A DNA stretch of 40,733 nucleotides, taken from CAYZMH01 sp964479445. GTDB lineage: Bacteria > Bacteroidota > Bacteroidia > Bacteroidales > GCA-2748055. Positions 8,967-17,856 of this stretch are shown piece after piece (positions within the stretch are counted from its first letter, which is position 1; the number at the start of each line of letters is the position of its first letter). Below the pieces are notes generated by a model. It was not told the origin of the DNA and made no database searches. It saw only the letters and a program-made list of their open reading frames with translations. The translations under genes and the position numbers were made by a program. The stretch covers positions 1 to 40,733 of the forward strand of contig CAYZMH010000016.1 of assembly GCA_964479445.1 (NCBI GenBank). The letters run 5' to 3'.

Positions 8967-10793
8967 CTACCATCCCGGATTTTGGGGCCATTCAGAAGTA
9001 AATCGCGTCATACTGGTTTTAAATGGCATCCAATAGTTTGCTTCTTTGAATACGAACGACTGCTGATCAACTCGTCTGAAATTAACAAGATTACCATCTA
9101 CGTCCTCATCAAACCATAATGCCTGAAGATCTTGCCCATCCTTGAGATGTGCCCTTTTCCACCGCCTGATATCGAACCAATACACCCCTTCGTAGGCAAG
9201 CTCTACATTTCTTTCATTCCGGTATAGCTTTCTAAAAGCCGGATCCTCCTCCAGTTCACAACTTCTCGGTTGGGTATAGCTTTCATAGTATGGAAGTGTA
9301 GTTGCTACATCCGGTTGACCCGCGCGCGCTCTAACGATGTTCACGGCATCTTCAGCACTGAGGGTTAATCCTGAGGGAATGACAGAGTAACTTCCGGTAC
9401 TCTCGAATACAGCCTCGGCGTAGGTTAAATAGATATCTGCCATTCGTAAAAACGGTGTTACATAAGAGGCTCGTCCTGCATTATTCCGGGTAACCCCGTC
9501 CACATCAAACTTTCTCATGACATTGCTGTTCAAGCCTTCATTGGCTGTTAAATCATCATACGTCAATCGAACATCGATATCATCCACACGGTCGCCATGA
9601 ACGTAGTAGGTGAATTTAAAGCGCCTGTCTCTGTTCACCCATCTTTTGCTATCATCCGTATCGTATTCTTCTTTATAGCGTTCACCATCAATCATCTCAA
9701 ATTTATCCAGGTACATTTGAGAACCCTGAGCCCCGTTTTGCCCTTGAATGGGCCTGTAACTAAAATTTCTCGCGGTAGAGTGCCTGACATTGTCCGGACC
9801 AAAAATGGCGGTATTTTTACTAAACAACACCTCATCAGTACCGGGCTGGGTGCCATCAAAGGTGGCAAATACCTGTCGGAAACTTCCCCATGGGGTAAGT
9901 CCGTGCTCATTATTTTCCGGCATCCCTGCCGGTTGCTGTCCTACGATGCTTCTGACAACATCTATAACTTCCTGGCATGCTGCTGCCGACCTGTCAAGCA
10001 ACTCTTTGTTATAGCCTGCATTACCTGTAGACTCTTCATTAAACAAGGGACTCGCGGCGAACTGCAATGCTTTGGCTTTAAAACCCAGGGCAGCCTGTTT
10101 GGTAGGCCGGCCCCAGTTAATGTTTGGTGAAGGCCATACACTGGGCAATAACTCTGCTGCCGCTTCAAAATCCTCAACCGCTCTTTCCATTACAGCCTGG
10201 GTATTCTTATATGTTTTCCCATCTTTTTCATAAGACCAGTAACGCTTCATATTTTGCTCCTCTTCAGCCGAATACACCCTGTCCATGTAAGGAATAGAAC
10301 CAAATGCCCTGGAAAATTCGTAATGCAAGAAACCCCGGAAAAAGAGTGCCTGCCCTTTTAACCAGTTACGCTCATTAAGTGTGGCGTCTTTCAAAACATC
10401 CGTCTCCAATTTCTCAAGGGACATGTTGGCAATGCGCAAACTTTCCCAGATATATTGATAAAATCCTCCGGCAAAATTTCGTTCAGCCTGGGCATATATA
10501 CTCCTGTTTTCCAGTACATACCAATAATCACCCTGATTGCCTCTATACACAGTTTGCCCGGGAGGCGACATGGCCTCGCCTGCAAAGGCAGTGGTTACCC
10601 GGGCACCATGCCTGTTGTAATCATGTAAATTTTTAAGCAGCTTATCCTGGAATCCCTGAAAACTAATATAGGACCCAAAGACTTCCTCCTCTGAAATATC
10701 TGCTTCAGGAGGAATATTCAGATAATCCTCGCAACCGGAAATCAATAGAAATCCGAAGAGGAGAAAACCTATTTTACTTATATATCGTTTCAT
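8967..10793 (-). CDS. SusD/RagB-family nutrient-binding lipoprotein (first pair)
   Basis: A 608-aa protein with a lipoprotein signal (FLLISGC, Cys21). SusD N-terminal features are visible: ERNWLKGQALFFRGFLHYEFSRAFGSIPYMDR and VMERAVEDFEAAAELLP. The C-terminal RagB region has PFLRMADIYLTYAEAV, VNIVRARAGQPD, and LYRNERNVELAYEGVYWFDIRRW. It starts 23 bp after the SusC1 stop and is followed by SusC2. It is clearly distinct in sequence from SusD2, so the two pairs are not a recent duplication and may bind different fragments of the same glycan. Confidence 0.94.
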   Translation of the reverse strand: MKRYISKIGFLLFGFLLISGCEDYLNIPPEADISEEEVFGSYISFQGFQDKLLKNLHDYNRHGARVTTAFAGEAMSPPGQTVYRGNQGDYWYVLENRSIYAQAERNFAGGFYQYIWESLRIANMSLEKLETDVLKDATLNERNWLKGQALFFRGFLHYEFSRAFGSIPYMDRVYSAEEEQNMKRYWSYEKDGKTYKNTQAVMERAVEDFEAAAELLPSVWPSPNINWGRPTKQAALGFKAKALQFAASPLFNEESTGNAGYNKELLDRSAAACQEVIDVVRSIVGQQPAGMPENNEHGLTPWGSFRQVFATFDGTQPGTDEVLFSKNTAIFGPDNVRHSTARNFSYRPIQGQNGAQGSQMYLDKFEMIDGERYKEEYDTDDSKRWVNRDRRFKFTYYVHGDRVDDIDVRLTYDDLTANEGLNSNVMRKFDVDGVTRNNAGRASYVTPFLRMADIYLTYAEAVFESTGSYSVIPSGLTLSAEDAVNIVRARAGQPDVATTLPYYESYTQPRSCELEEDPAFRKLYRNERNVELAYEGVYWFDIRRWKRAHLKDGQDLQALWFDEDVDGNLVNFRRVDQQSFVFKEANYWMPFKTSMTRFTSEWPQNPGW

Positions 10794-10816
10794 AATAAGA
10801 AGTTTATTAATACGTA

Positions 10817-13800
10817 TTAAAATTGGACATTTAACCCAAGATTGATCTGTCTCTTTGTCGGATAGTTCTTAGCATCGCCTTCCAATCCCACGCCGTCGTT
10901 TGGCATTTGAGTCCATAGAATCAGATTTCTTCCATTCACGAACATTGTTAGGTTATCAATTTGTAACGGGGTTAGCCATCTTTTAGGTAATGAATAAGAT
11001 AACTGGATCGACTGTAAACGGAAAAACGAGCCATCGTACTGCCGAAATGCACCCCGTGGGTGATAATTTTTTGCAGCGGCAGCCAAAGCAGGATAGGTCG
11101 GATTGGCATTGCCATACTCCGGACTCCAGGTTTCTTCCAATATAAATAATGGAACATACAGGTTATTGTTCCGGAAAATCTGATCATTTATCCGGCGAGT
11201 TGCATTATAAGCCCCTACAAACCTGAAGGAAAAGTCAAGTCCCTTGTAGCCAAGCCCCCCGGCTATTGCATAATTGTTTTGGGGATACGTCGGGTAACCA
11301 TAAGGAACATTATCATCAATACCGTTATACAGGCCATCAGAATTAAAATCGAGCATGATCATATCACCGGGCATCAACTGATCATTTTTAGCCTCATCAG
11401 AAGCTCCGGCTGCACAATATACATCATCCCAGCTTTCCAGAAAGCCAACGCCAATTCCGGATTGGGTCTGCCCTACTGGTTTTCCTTCGGGCCTTTGATG
11501 CTTCGGCGTCAATTCAGTCGATTCTCTGTATATAACTTCGCTCCTTGCTACCGACCAATACGATGTAATCCAATATTCCAGGCCATTTTTAATTGAATTG
11601 CGATAGGTCAGTTCGATTTCAGCTCCTCTTGATTTAGCTTCGCCAACATTGGCGGGAGGTATGGCTTTCCCAAAAACAGGAGGTACAGTGTTTTGCCTTT
11701 CATTGGAGCCCAGTAACATATCAGTTCTGTATTCATGAAACACGTCCACTGTTACGTTGAGCATATTACGAAAAATACCGATGTCCAGTCCAAGGTTTTG
11801 TTTGGCGGCTTTTTCCCAACGCAAATCCGGATTTCCCGGTGCTCCCTCATTATACCGTGGATATTCCTCGTAGGTATTAGGCCACCCATAATAAGCTTCC
11901 TCTAAATGACGAAATCCATAGGTATCCCAGACTGTCAGATAGGGCCATGTTCCCCCGGTCTGGACCCTGTCATTACCGACGATACCATAGGAGTACCTTA
12001 TTTTAAACCTATTGAGCCATTCAAGATTATCCTTTATAAAACTTTCTTCAGACATCATCCATCCACCTGCTATGGAAGGGAATAAATCGAATCGGTATTT
12101 CGGTCCAAATTTTTCGGAACCATTGTATGCCGCGTTCATTTCAAACAGATAACGCGAATCATAATTGTACGTAACACGGCCAACCCAGTCTTCTCTCTTG
12201 CCCGGCCAATTACTGCCTCGTTCATACTGACGGCGACTGAATATGGCCATAGCAGTTACGCTATGCAGGCCAAAATTCCTGGCATAATCCAACTTCAATT
12301 CATAATAGAGTGTGCGTTCTGCATTATTTACAGACACCCGTTCCGGATCGTACGTAAGAGGCAATGGTGACCATCCGAACCCGTGATTCCCTGTAATCGG
12401 TTCATCAAAGAAAGTCCACATACCCATATCGGCAGGTTCGCCGTTTAACATGTATGTTTCTGTTTCTTCGTCATAATAACCACCACTGAGATAGAATTCT
12501 TTATCAATGGTTTTTCTGGTATACCCCCTGTCTCTGACCTCCGCCCCGGTATTCCTGAAGGTATTATCGTACGCCAGTTTCCCGGTGAAAGAAAGCCCCT
12601 CGGTTATAAAATCAAGTTTTTGGTCCAGGGTGTAGTCCATTGTAACTATGCTGCGTGGATAAGTCTGAAAGCCACTGTAATTCAGCTCAAAAAACGGGTT
12701 ATTTTGTGAGGTACGACCATCCTCGGCACCATACACTCCATCCTCGTACTGTAAAATGGGTACATTGCCTGCATTATGCGTGATTCCTGAAAATATCCCT
12801 TCCTGAGACTGTTCTCTTGGCCCCTGTCGAAGCCCATGCATAGCTGAAAAATTGGCTCTTAACGTGGTGGTTTTCGTAACTTCAAAATCAAGATTGGATC
12901 GCACATTGAACCTGTCGTACCTGTACGAAGGCACGTATCCCTGTCCCAGGTCCTGCGAATTCAAAAGATCTCCTACTTTCGTATAGGTTGCCGATGTGAA
13001 ATACTTCACCCGTTCAGTTCCTCCGCTGGAGGTAGCATTTATCCTTTGAGACGTCGCGAAACCATCTTTAAACATAACCTCATTCCAGTCAAGGTTTTGA
13101 TAAGCATATGGGTACTGTCCGTTTCTGTAATATTCAATCTCCTGGTCAGAAAGGTAATACTCATTAAATATTGATTCATCCAGGCGACGTACACGTTCCA
13201 AGGCATAATTACGAGCCGTTCCACTTTCGGGAATGTCTGCCACCTGTATCCGTTTTGAAGCGGTTTCATAAGACCTTTCGTATTCCACATTAAAACTGGC
13301 CTTACCTTCTTCTCCACGTTTGGTTGTAATAAGTATTACACCATTACCGCCTTTAACACCAAAAACAGCAGTTGCAGAAGCATCTTTCAAAACAGAAACA
13401 CTTTCTACTTCGCTGATATCTATTTCGTTCATTGACCGTTCAATACCATCAACCAATATTAAAGGCGACGCATTATTCCAGGTAGTCTTACCGCGTATAA
13501 GAATCTCTGAAGGCTTATATATTTTTTGCCCACTCTCCATATCTCCCCCAGGCATACCTGAAACAGAAAGAATGGATACTCCTGGAATCATACCGGTAAG
13601 CGCGTCAGTCATATTCGATACATTACCCTGTGCTTTAATCTCATCAGCCTTTGCAACTCCAATTGAGCCGACAACGCTCTGTCTCTTTTGAATCCCATAT
13701 CCAACTACTACCGCCTCATCCAGGCGTGTCGTTTTAACTGATAGTGTTACATCTAAAAATTCGCTCTCATTGGTGATTTTCAAAACCTTCGTTTCCATTC

Positions 13801-14032
13801 CAATAAATCGAAAAACCAGGCTCTGACCAACCTCTGCCTGAATAGTAAACTCTCCCTCGTTATTTGTCACCGTTCCAGTGTTTGTACCTTCAATAACAAT
13901 GTTTACTCCAGGAAGAGTTTGTCCATTTTCATCGCTAACTTTTCCTCTTATGATCTTCGACTGAGCGAAGACAAACGAAAAATTGAACAAAAAGATGGCA
14001 GAAAGAAAAATTAATTTTCGCCAACAATTCAT
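10817..14032 (-). CDS. SusC/RagA-family TonB-linked outer-membrane receptor (first pair)
   Basis: A full-length 1071-aa SusC. A signal peptide ends at FVFAQ. Residues ~27-105 are the carboxypeptidase-D-like domain (IIRGKVSDENGQTLPGVNIV). The TonB-box-like segment RLDEAVVVGYGIQKR follows, then the plug (LTGMIPGVSILS, LILVDGIERSMNEIDISEVESV, LKDASATAVFGVKGGNGVILITTKRG) and a 22-strand-type barrel ending KRQINLGLNVQF. It is the first gene of the six-gene operon and imports oligosaccharides across the outer membrane with SusD1. There is no N-terminal extension for anti-sigma signalling, so it is probably not a trans-envelope signalling SusC. Confidence 0.95.
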   Translation of the reverse strand: MNCWRKLIFLSAIFLFNFSFVFAQSKIIRGKVSDENGQTLPGVNIVIEGTNTGTVTNNEGEFTIQAEVGQSLVFRFIGMETKVLKITNESEFLDVTLSVKTTRLDEAVVVGYGIQKRQSVVGSIGVAKADEIKAQGNVSNMTDALTGMIPGVSILSVSGMPGGDMESGQKIYKPSEILIRGKTTWNNASPLILVDGIERSMNEIDISEVESVSVLKDASATAVFGVKGGNGVILITTKRGEEGKASFNVEYERSYETASKRIQVADIPESGTARNYALERVRRLDESIFNEYYLSDQEIEYYRNGQYPYAYQNLDWNEVMFKDGFATSQRINATSSGGTERVKYFTSATYTKVGDLLNSQDLGQGYVPSYRYDRFNVRSNLDFEVTKTTTLRANFSAMHGLRQGPREQSQEGIFSGITHNAGNVPILQYEDGVYGAEDGRTSQNNPFFELNYSGFQTYPRSIVTMDYTLDQKLDFITEGLSFTGKLAYDNTFRNTGAEVRDRGYTRKTIDKEFYLSGGYYDEETETYMLNGEPADMGMWTFFDEPITGNHGFGWSPLPLTYDPERVSVNNAERTLYYELKLDYARNFGLHSVTAMAIFSRRQYERGSNWPGKREDWVGRVTYNYDSRYLFEMNAAYNGSEKFGPKYRFDLFPSIAGGWMMSEESFIKDNLEWLNRFKIRYSYGIVGNDRVQTGGTWPYLTVWDTYGFRHLEEAYYGWPNTYEEYPRYNEGAPGNPDLRWEKAAKQNLGLDIGIFRNMLNVTVDVFHEYRTDMLLGSNERQNTVPPVFGKAIPPANVGEAKSRGAEIELTYRNSIKNGLEYWITSYWSVARSEVIYRESTELTPKHQRPEGKPVGQTQSGIGVGFLESWDDVYCAAGASDEAKNDQLMPGDMIMLDFNSDGLYNGIDDNVPYGYPTYPQNNYAIAGGLGYKGLDFSFRFVGAYNATRRINDQIFRNNNLYVPLFILEETWSPEYGNANPTYPALAAAAKNYHPRGAFRQYDGSFFRLQSIQLSYSLPKRWLTPLQIDNLTMFVNGRNLILWTQMPNDGVGLEGDAKNYPTKRQINLGLNVQF

Positions 14033-14361
14033 AGTTTTAGTTTTTATTAGGGTTAATAAAATTTAAGAATAGCGGATATCATACTATAAAAATTAGGGTT
14101 TAATACCCTCTTATCTAATAATTCGGCAGGATTTTTTCGAATTGAGCTGCTTTAAAGGGTTATTTAGATAGGAGTGTACATTCATTTTTAAATAGAGTAA
14201 GGGTGTTAAAAGGTTTTATTGAACTTAGCTTTCTCAACTTAAAAAAGCATTAATAGCCAATTAACGAAAAATTAACAATGCCATATGCGCAGTTCAGTTA
14301 TATACTGAAAAAAGATAAAAAGTTAAAAAAGAGCATGATGCTAAGACTTCGCATTTATACG
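14033..14361. promoter_or_regulatory. AT-rich intergenic region upstream of the SusCD operon
   Basis: The 329-bp leader region precedes SusC1 on the minus strand. It holds four related AGGGTT-type words on the plus strand (14049 AGGGTTAAT, 14095 AGGGTTTAAT, 14156 AGGGTTAT, 14200 AGGGTGTTA). The second is part of an inverted repeat, AGGGT-TTAAT-ACCCT (14095-14109). I find no perfect TAnnTTTG box on the minus strand. An 11-bp palindrome AGCATGATGCT lies at 14332-14342 near the stop of the upstream gene. The operon promoter and a regulator site are expected here, but the exact promoter cannot be fixed by eye. Confidence 0.45.
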
Positions 14362-16113
14362 CTATTTGACAATAAGTTTATGTGATTGATTATTAACTAC
14401 AATAAAATACAACCCGGGGGGCATATTTGATACATTCAATTCTATTTCTTTTTCTGTTTCATATACATTTTTCATCTGAAGTTTCCCGCTGATTGAATAC
14501 AAACTGATTTCGCCGATTTGCTTTTTTGAAGCAATTCGAACAAATTCATATGCCGGATTTGGATATATCTGGATATCATTTTGGGCATCAGTCTGAAGCA
14601 CCGCTCCGGAACTGATTGCACCTCCTGCTATTCTGTTAAAGTAATTTATATCCGGACTACCCGAAACAATAGTTAACCTTACGGTATGTAATCCCTTTGA
14701 AGAAATTGACTTTGAACCAATATCAACGGTTGACCAATTGCCATTGGTAGCAGGCAAACTTGCATTTGACAGGTCGCTGCCGTCTATAGAAGTTTTTACC
14801 GATGAAGCAGACGTAGACTTATACCTCAATTCAAACCTGGTTTCTTCCAACAGGGGAAGCTCCTTCCATTCCATCCACTCGTTGACTTCCGTATCAGTCA
14901 CGTGCCAGCCCTCGTAGGTGTCATAGCATTTAACCACATCAAGATCTCCCTGGTAAAGAAATGCGCCTCCGCTATTTCCGGCAGTTAAGTCATAATGAAA
15001 ATCACAAGCCTCTGCTTCAACTTTCAAAGTTTCCGGATATGGATTGCTGGTGTAACGCCTTACGATATTAAGTCGCTGGTTGGCATAATCGTAAAGAGTA
15101 TAACGACCTTCATCGGTACTGCGCCATAAAGCAGCTGATTCAGCTGCATTGGTAAAACCTTCAATTAATGTGGTCCTCGCGCCTGCACCTACCGTATTCT
15201 CTAATCCATCTATAAGACTCGCGCCATTATTGTCAGTACCCATAGATGGATCCATGAACTTGGAATGACCCGGATTACGCAATCCAGGAGCAGTAACTCC
15301 GATTTTGAAGTTGTTTTCCTCGGTTAACGTCCAACTATACTCAGGTGAGTTTTTAATCCAGTGATGCACTGCATCCACATCGCTTTTGCTGAGCTGTGGA
15401 TCGCTATTGAACCAGTCTGTCTGGACGATTAAAAACGGATTAAAACCAAATTCGGACTGGCATTGTACACGAATGTATTCCAGAATAGGTGTAAGATTGC
15501 CTTCAATATTAGAAAACCAGGTGTCTCTGAGGTTCCAAAAAAAGATAACCGGTCTGCCATCTATTTTGTAAATCCTCTCTTCCGGCATGTGTCCAAACGC
15601 TTGTTTCAGGTTGTAATCCCATATATATTTATAATTTTCGGTATCGGAACAATCGAACCTGGGATCACGTGTAGTGTAGTTCGCGCCTCCTGATTCATTC
15701 CAATTCTTACTTCCTGACCATGAATTGGGGACATCATCGAAAATTGCCAGTTTAACTGAATTGGCTCCCCTTAATTCTAAAGCATTCACCAATTTTGGTA
15801 TATGTTTTGGGTTGCCATTGCCTCTATCCGGCGCATTGGGTTGATTCCCCCGGCTTAAAAGCGCAACATAATCCAGTCCTGAGTAATCGATCTCCTCAGC
15901 AATATTTTCCCACCATTGCATATTGTCCGACCAGTGGGTACCGTCTGTCGGAAGGCCTCTTTTAACAATCGATTCGTTATAATCGTAATCGTGTCCTCCA
16001 TAAATTTCCTTATAATGCCAACACAAAATGGCACCCACATCCTGTGAAAATGCATGATTAAAATGTAGATTAATACTAAAGAGGAAAATCACTAAGAATA
16101 ATCGAATTTTCAT
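14362..16113 (-). CDS. DUF5010-like TIM-barrel enzyme with carbohydrate-binding domain and T9SS signal
   Basis: 583 aa with an N-terminal signal peptide ending at AFSQ. Residues ~25-350 resemble DUF5010, a GH99/GH71-related TIM barrel: VGAILCWHYKEIYGG, SGLDYVALLSRG, RIYKIDGRPVIFFWNLRDTW and FNPFLIVQTDWF. The YKIDGRPV motif is shared with the GH99-like lipoprotein at 1740-3161. Residues ~365-500 form a CBM6/DUF5010_C-like beta-sandwich beginning VEAEACDFHYD. The C-terminus from IQIYPNPAYEFVRI is a T9SS sorting domain, so it is secreted or surface-attached. It is transcribed toward the SusCD operon, but the 329-bp gap suggests a separate transcript. Catalytic residues cannot be assigned safely; the enzymatic role is inferred from the fold. 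Confidence 0.75.
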   Translation of the reverse strand: MKIRLFLVIFLFSINLHFNHAFSQDVGAILCWHYKEIYGGHDYDYNESIVKRGLPTDGTHWSDNMQWWENIAEEIDYSGLDYVALLSRGNQPNAPDRGNGNPKHIPKLVNALELRGANSVKLAIFDDVPNSWSGSKNWNESGGANYTTRDPRFDCSDTENYKYIWDYNLKQAFGHMPEERIYKIDGRPVIFFWNLRDTWFSNIEGNLTPILEYIRVQCQSEFGFNPFLIVQTDWFNSDPQLSKSDVDAVHHWIKNSPEYSWTLTEENNFKIGVTAPGLRNPGHSKFMDPSMGTDNNGASLIDGLENTVGAGARTTLIEGFTNAAESAALWRSTDEGRYTLYDYANQRLNIVRRYTSNPYPETLKVEAEACDFHYDLTAGNSGGAFLYQGDLDVVKCYDTYEGWHVTDTEVNEWMEWKELPLLEETRFELRYKSTSASSVKTSIDGSDLSNASLPATNGNWSTVDIGSKSISSKGLHTVRLTIVSGSPDINYFNRIAGGAISSGAVLQTDAQNDIQIYPNPAYEFVRIASKKQIGEISLYSISGKLQMKNVYETEKEIELNVSNMPPGLYFIVVNNQSHKLIVK

Positions 16114-16183
16114 TTTTTATTTCAGATTTAAAATACCTTATGGAGCGCCTGGACAAATGACTACTGTCATACACGACAATTAT

Positions 16184-16221
16184 AAAAAAGTCCGCTAGCT
16201 ATTCATTAAGCGGACTTTTTT
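16184..16221 (-). terminator. Rho-independent terminator
   Basis: A perfect inverted repeat with arms AAAAAAGTCCGCT (16184-16196) and AGCGGACTTTTTT (16209-16221) around a 12-nt loop. Read leftward it ends in a U run just after the stop of the strand-repeat protein gene at 16237. It separates that gene from the DUF5010-like gene; its symmetry would also allow bidirectional action. Confidence 0.9.
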
Positions 16222-16236
16222 AAAAGTCAGTTCCTC

Positions 16237-17592
16237 TTATTGCTTTTGGAATTTCTTTACGATATTGATGTTATTAACATCGGTAACCGAAATAAAATAT
16301 AATCCTGGGTAAAGTTCAGAAATATCAATTGCTTCGGTGCTAATATTATTCTGGCTAAAGACTCTGCTTCCGGTTATGCTGTATATTTCAACCCTGTCAA
16401 TTTTTACGGCATGACTGATATACAACCTGGAGGAAGCCGGGTTGGGATATATAAGGTTGTCAGGAGACAGATCATGAACACCGGTTGTTGAAACATTGAA
16501 CACAACGCTGTAGGTGAGTTCTGTTTCACTATCTTCTGCAGTAACTACAATCGTGGTTGTTCGGTCTGCTTCATCTTCAGACGTAACATCGGTGGCATCG
16601 GTTATATCAACAGTCGCATTGGCATTTGTTGTAGTGGCGGTAACCGTTGGGGTAGCAGTAGTTCCTGAAGGGAGCTCAGCAGTGTAATTATAGGTTGCAG
16701 CATCAAATACAGGGTCAAGTGTTCCTTCTGAAAGTGTCAGATTACTCAGGGTGGCATCTGTAACAGGATCAGAAGTTGGTCCATCTTTTGACAGCTTTGT
16801 AACGTATGTGGTTTCCGTTTCCGTAACTGTAGAATCAAGCCATATCTCAAAATCTCCTGTAATTCTACCGATATCTCTATACGCTTCCAACGATGTTTTG
16901 TGGTTGCCGGCAATCTGCATCAATCCGCTGGTATATTCAATCTTGCCATTTTTACCTATTGACATATTCTCTTCAGGATCATCAGGATCGACAAAAGAAT
17001 GCCACCCGTTTTCATCAGCAAGAACCAATGTCCCGCCATTTAAAAACAATGTACCTCCTGATTCAGTTTTGTCGTTGAAAAAATCAATGCCAAAAAGACC
17101 ATTGACAGTCATAATACCGCCATTAAGGTGCACTTCAGTACCCGCAGCATTGTTGCCACTACCATCATCTTTTGATGACGCAATCAACATCTCATGTTCC
17201 CCGAAGGTGATTTCACCCCCCTCTTCAAGCGTAAATATTGCGGGGCTCCAGATTCCAATCTCGCTCCTCGAGTTTCTGAGAGCTGCTACATAACCGCCGT
17301 CTTCAATGGTAAGTTTGGCAACGTTATCGTCCTGGTTATCGCCGAGTTCAAGTCTGTAATCTCCCGGCAGGTCCAACGCTTCAGTGGAAACATCACTGGC
17401 GACGTAGCAATCACCCCCCCTGAATATTGCCCTGCCATCAAGTTCAGAGCCGGGTAACGTGTTACTCCAATTATCAGGGTTAGCCCAGTAGCCAGCACCG
17501 TTATTATCACCACCAGGTGCCCAGATGGTCCTTTGAGCGATCAGGCCATTGCTTATTACAAACAATGCCAGAATAAGTAAATTTTTCTTCAT
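16237..17592 (-). CDS. T9SS-secreted strand-repeat protein with Cadherin-like domain
   Basis: Start placed at the ATG at 17592 (MKKNLLILALFVISNGLIAQ), a clean signal peptide; an in-frame ATG at 17616 would put eight extra residues in front. 451 aa. Residues ~22-260 carry Gly-rich strand repeats (GGYVAAL, GGEITFGEHEML, GGTLFLNGGTLVL) introduced by the phrase GYWANPDNWSNTLPGS. This is the same opening module as in the neighbouring 852-aa protein. Residues ~285-370 are a Cadherin-like beta-sandwich of the PF12733 type (DATLSNLTLSEGTLDPVFD). The end, from IYPNPASSRLYISH, is a T9SS sorting domain. No catalytic motif is seen. I infer a surface-exposed structural, adhesive or glycan-binding protein. 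Confidence 0.8.
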   Translation of the reverse strand: MKKNLLILALFVISNGLIAQRTIWAPGGDNNGAGYWANPDNWSNTLPGSELDGRAIFRGGDCYVASDVSTEALDLPGDYRLELGDNQDDNVAKLTIEDGGYVAALRNSRSEIGIWSPAIFTLEEGGEITFGEHEMLIASSKDDGSGNNAAGTEVHLNGGIMTVNGLFGIDFFNDKTESGGTLFLNGGTLVLADENGWHSFVDPDDPEENMSIGKNGKIEYTSGLMQIAGNHKTSLEAYRDIGRITGDFEIWLDSTVTETETTYVTKLSKDGPTSDPVTDATLSNLTLSEGTLDPVFDAATYNYTAELPSGTTATPTVTATTTNANATVDITDATDVTSEDEADRTTTIVVTAEDSETELTYSVVFNVSTTGVHDLSPDNLIYPNPASSRLYISHAVKIDRVEIYSITGSRVFSQNNISTEAIDISELYPGLYFISVTDVNNINIVKKFQKQ

Positions 17593-17810
17593 AATAAATT
17601 CGTTTGTGAAATACATAGAAAAATGAAAATGCGTATTAAAACGTCATTAGTCATCCACGTTTTAAATATCATTTAGTATCCAGTATGATTTAAATGTACC
17701 CGGGGGCGATTTGTCAGGTATTCAAGTTCATAAAAAAGATTTATCCAGATCAGGCAATTGAAAATTCGCAAGCAGCATTTAAAAACTTCGGATGGAAGAA
17801 CAATGATTAA

Positions 17811-17836
17811 AAGAGTGCCCGTTGCCAGGCACTCTT
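17811..17836 (-). terminator. Probable terminator after the 852-aa repeat protein gene
   Basis: Inverted repeat AAGAGTGCC (17811-17819) and GGCACTCTT (17828-17836) with an 8-nt loop, 21 bp beyond the stop codon at 17857. On the minus strand the hairpin is followed by TTTTAAT, a short U tract. Confidence 0.75.
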
Positions 17837-17856
17837 CTTATTGAAAGAAAGATACA

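Noticed and set aside
10817..14032. SusC1 as a signalling transducer with an anti-sigma partner
   Set aside because: No N-terminal signalling extension before the carboxypeptidase-like domain and no sigma/anti-sigma genes in the window.
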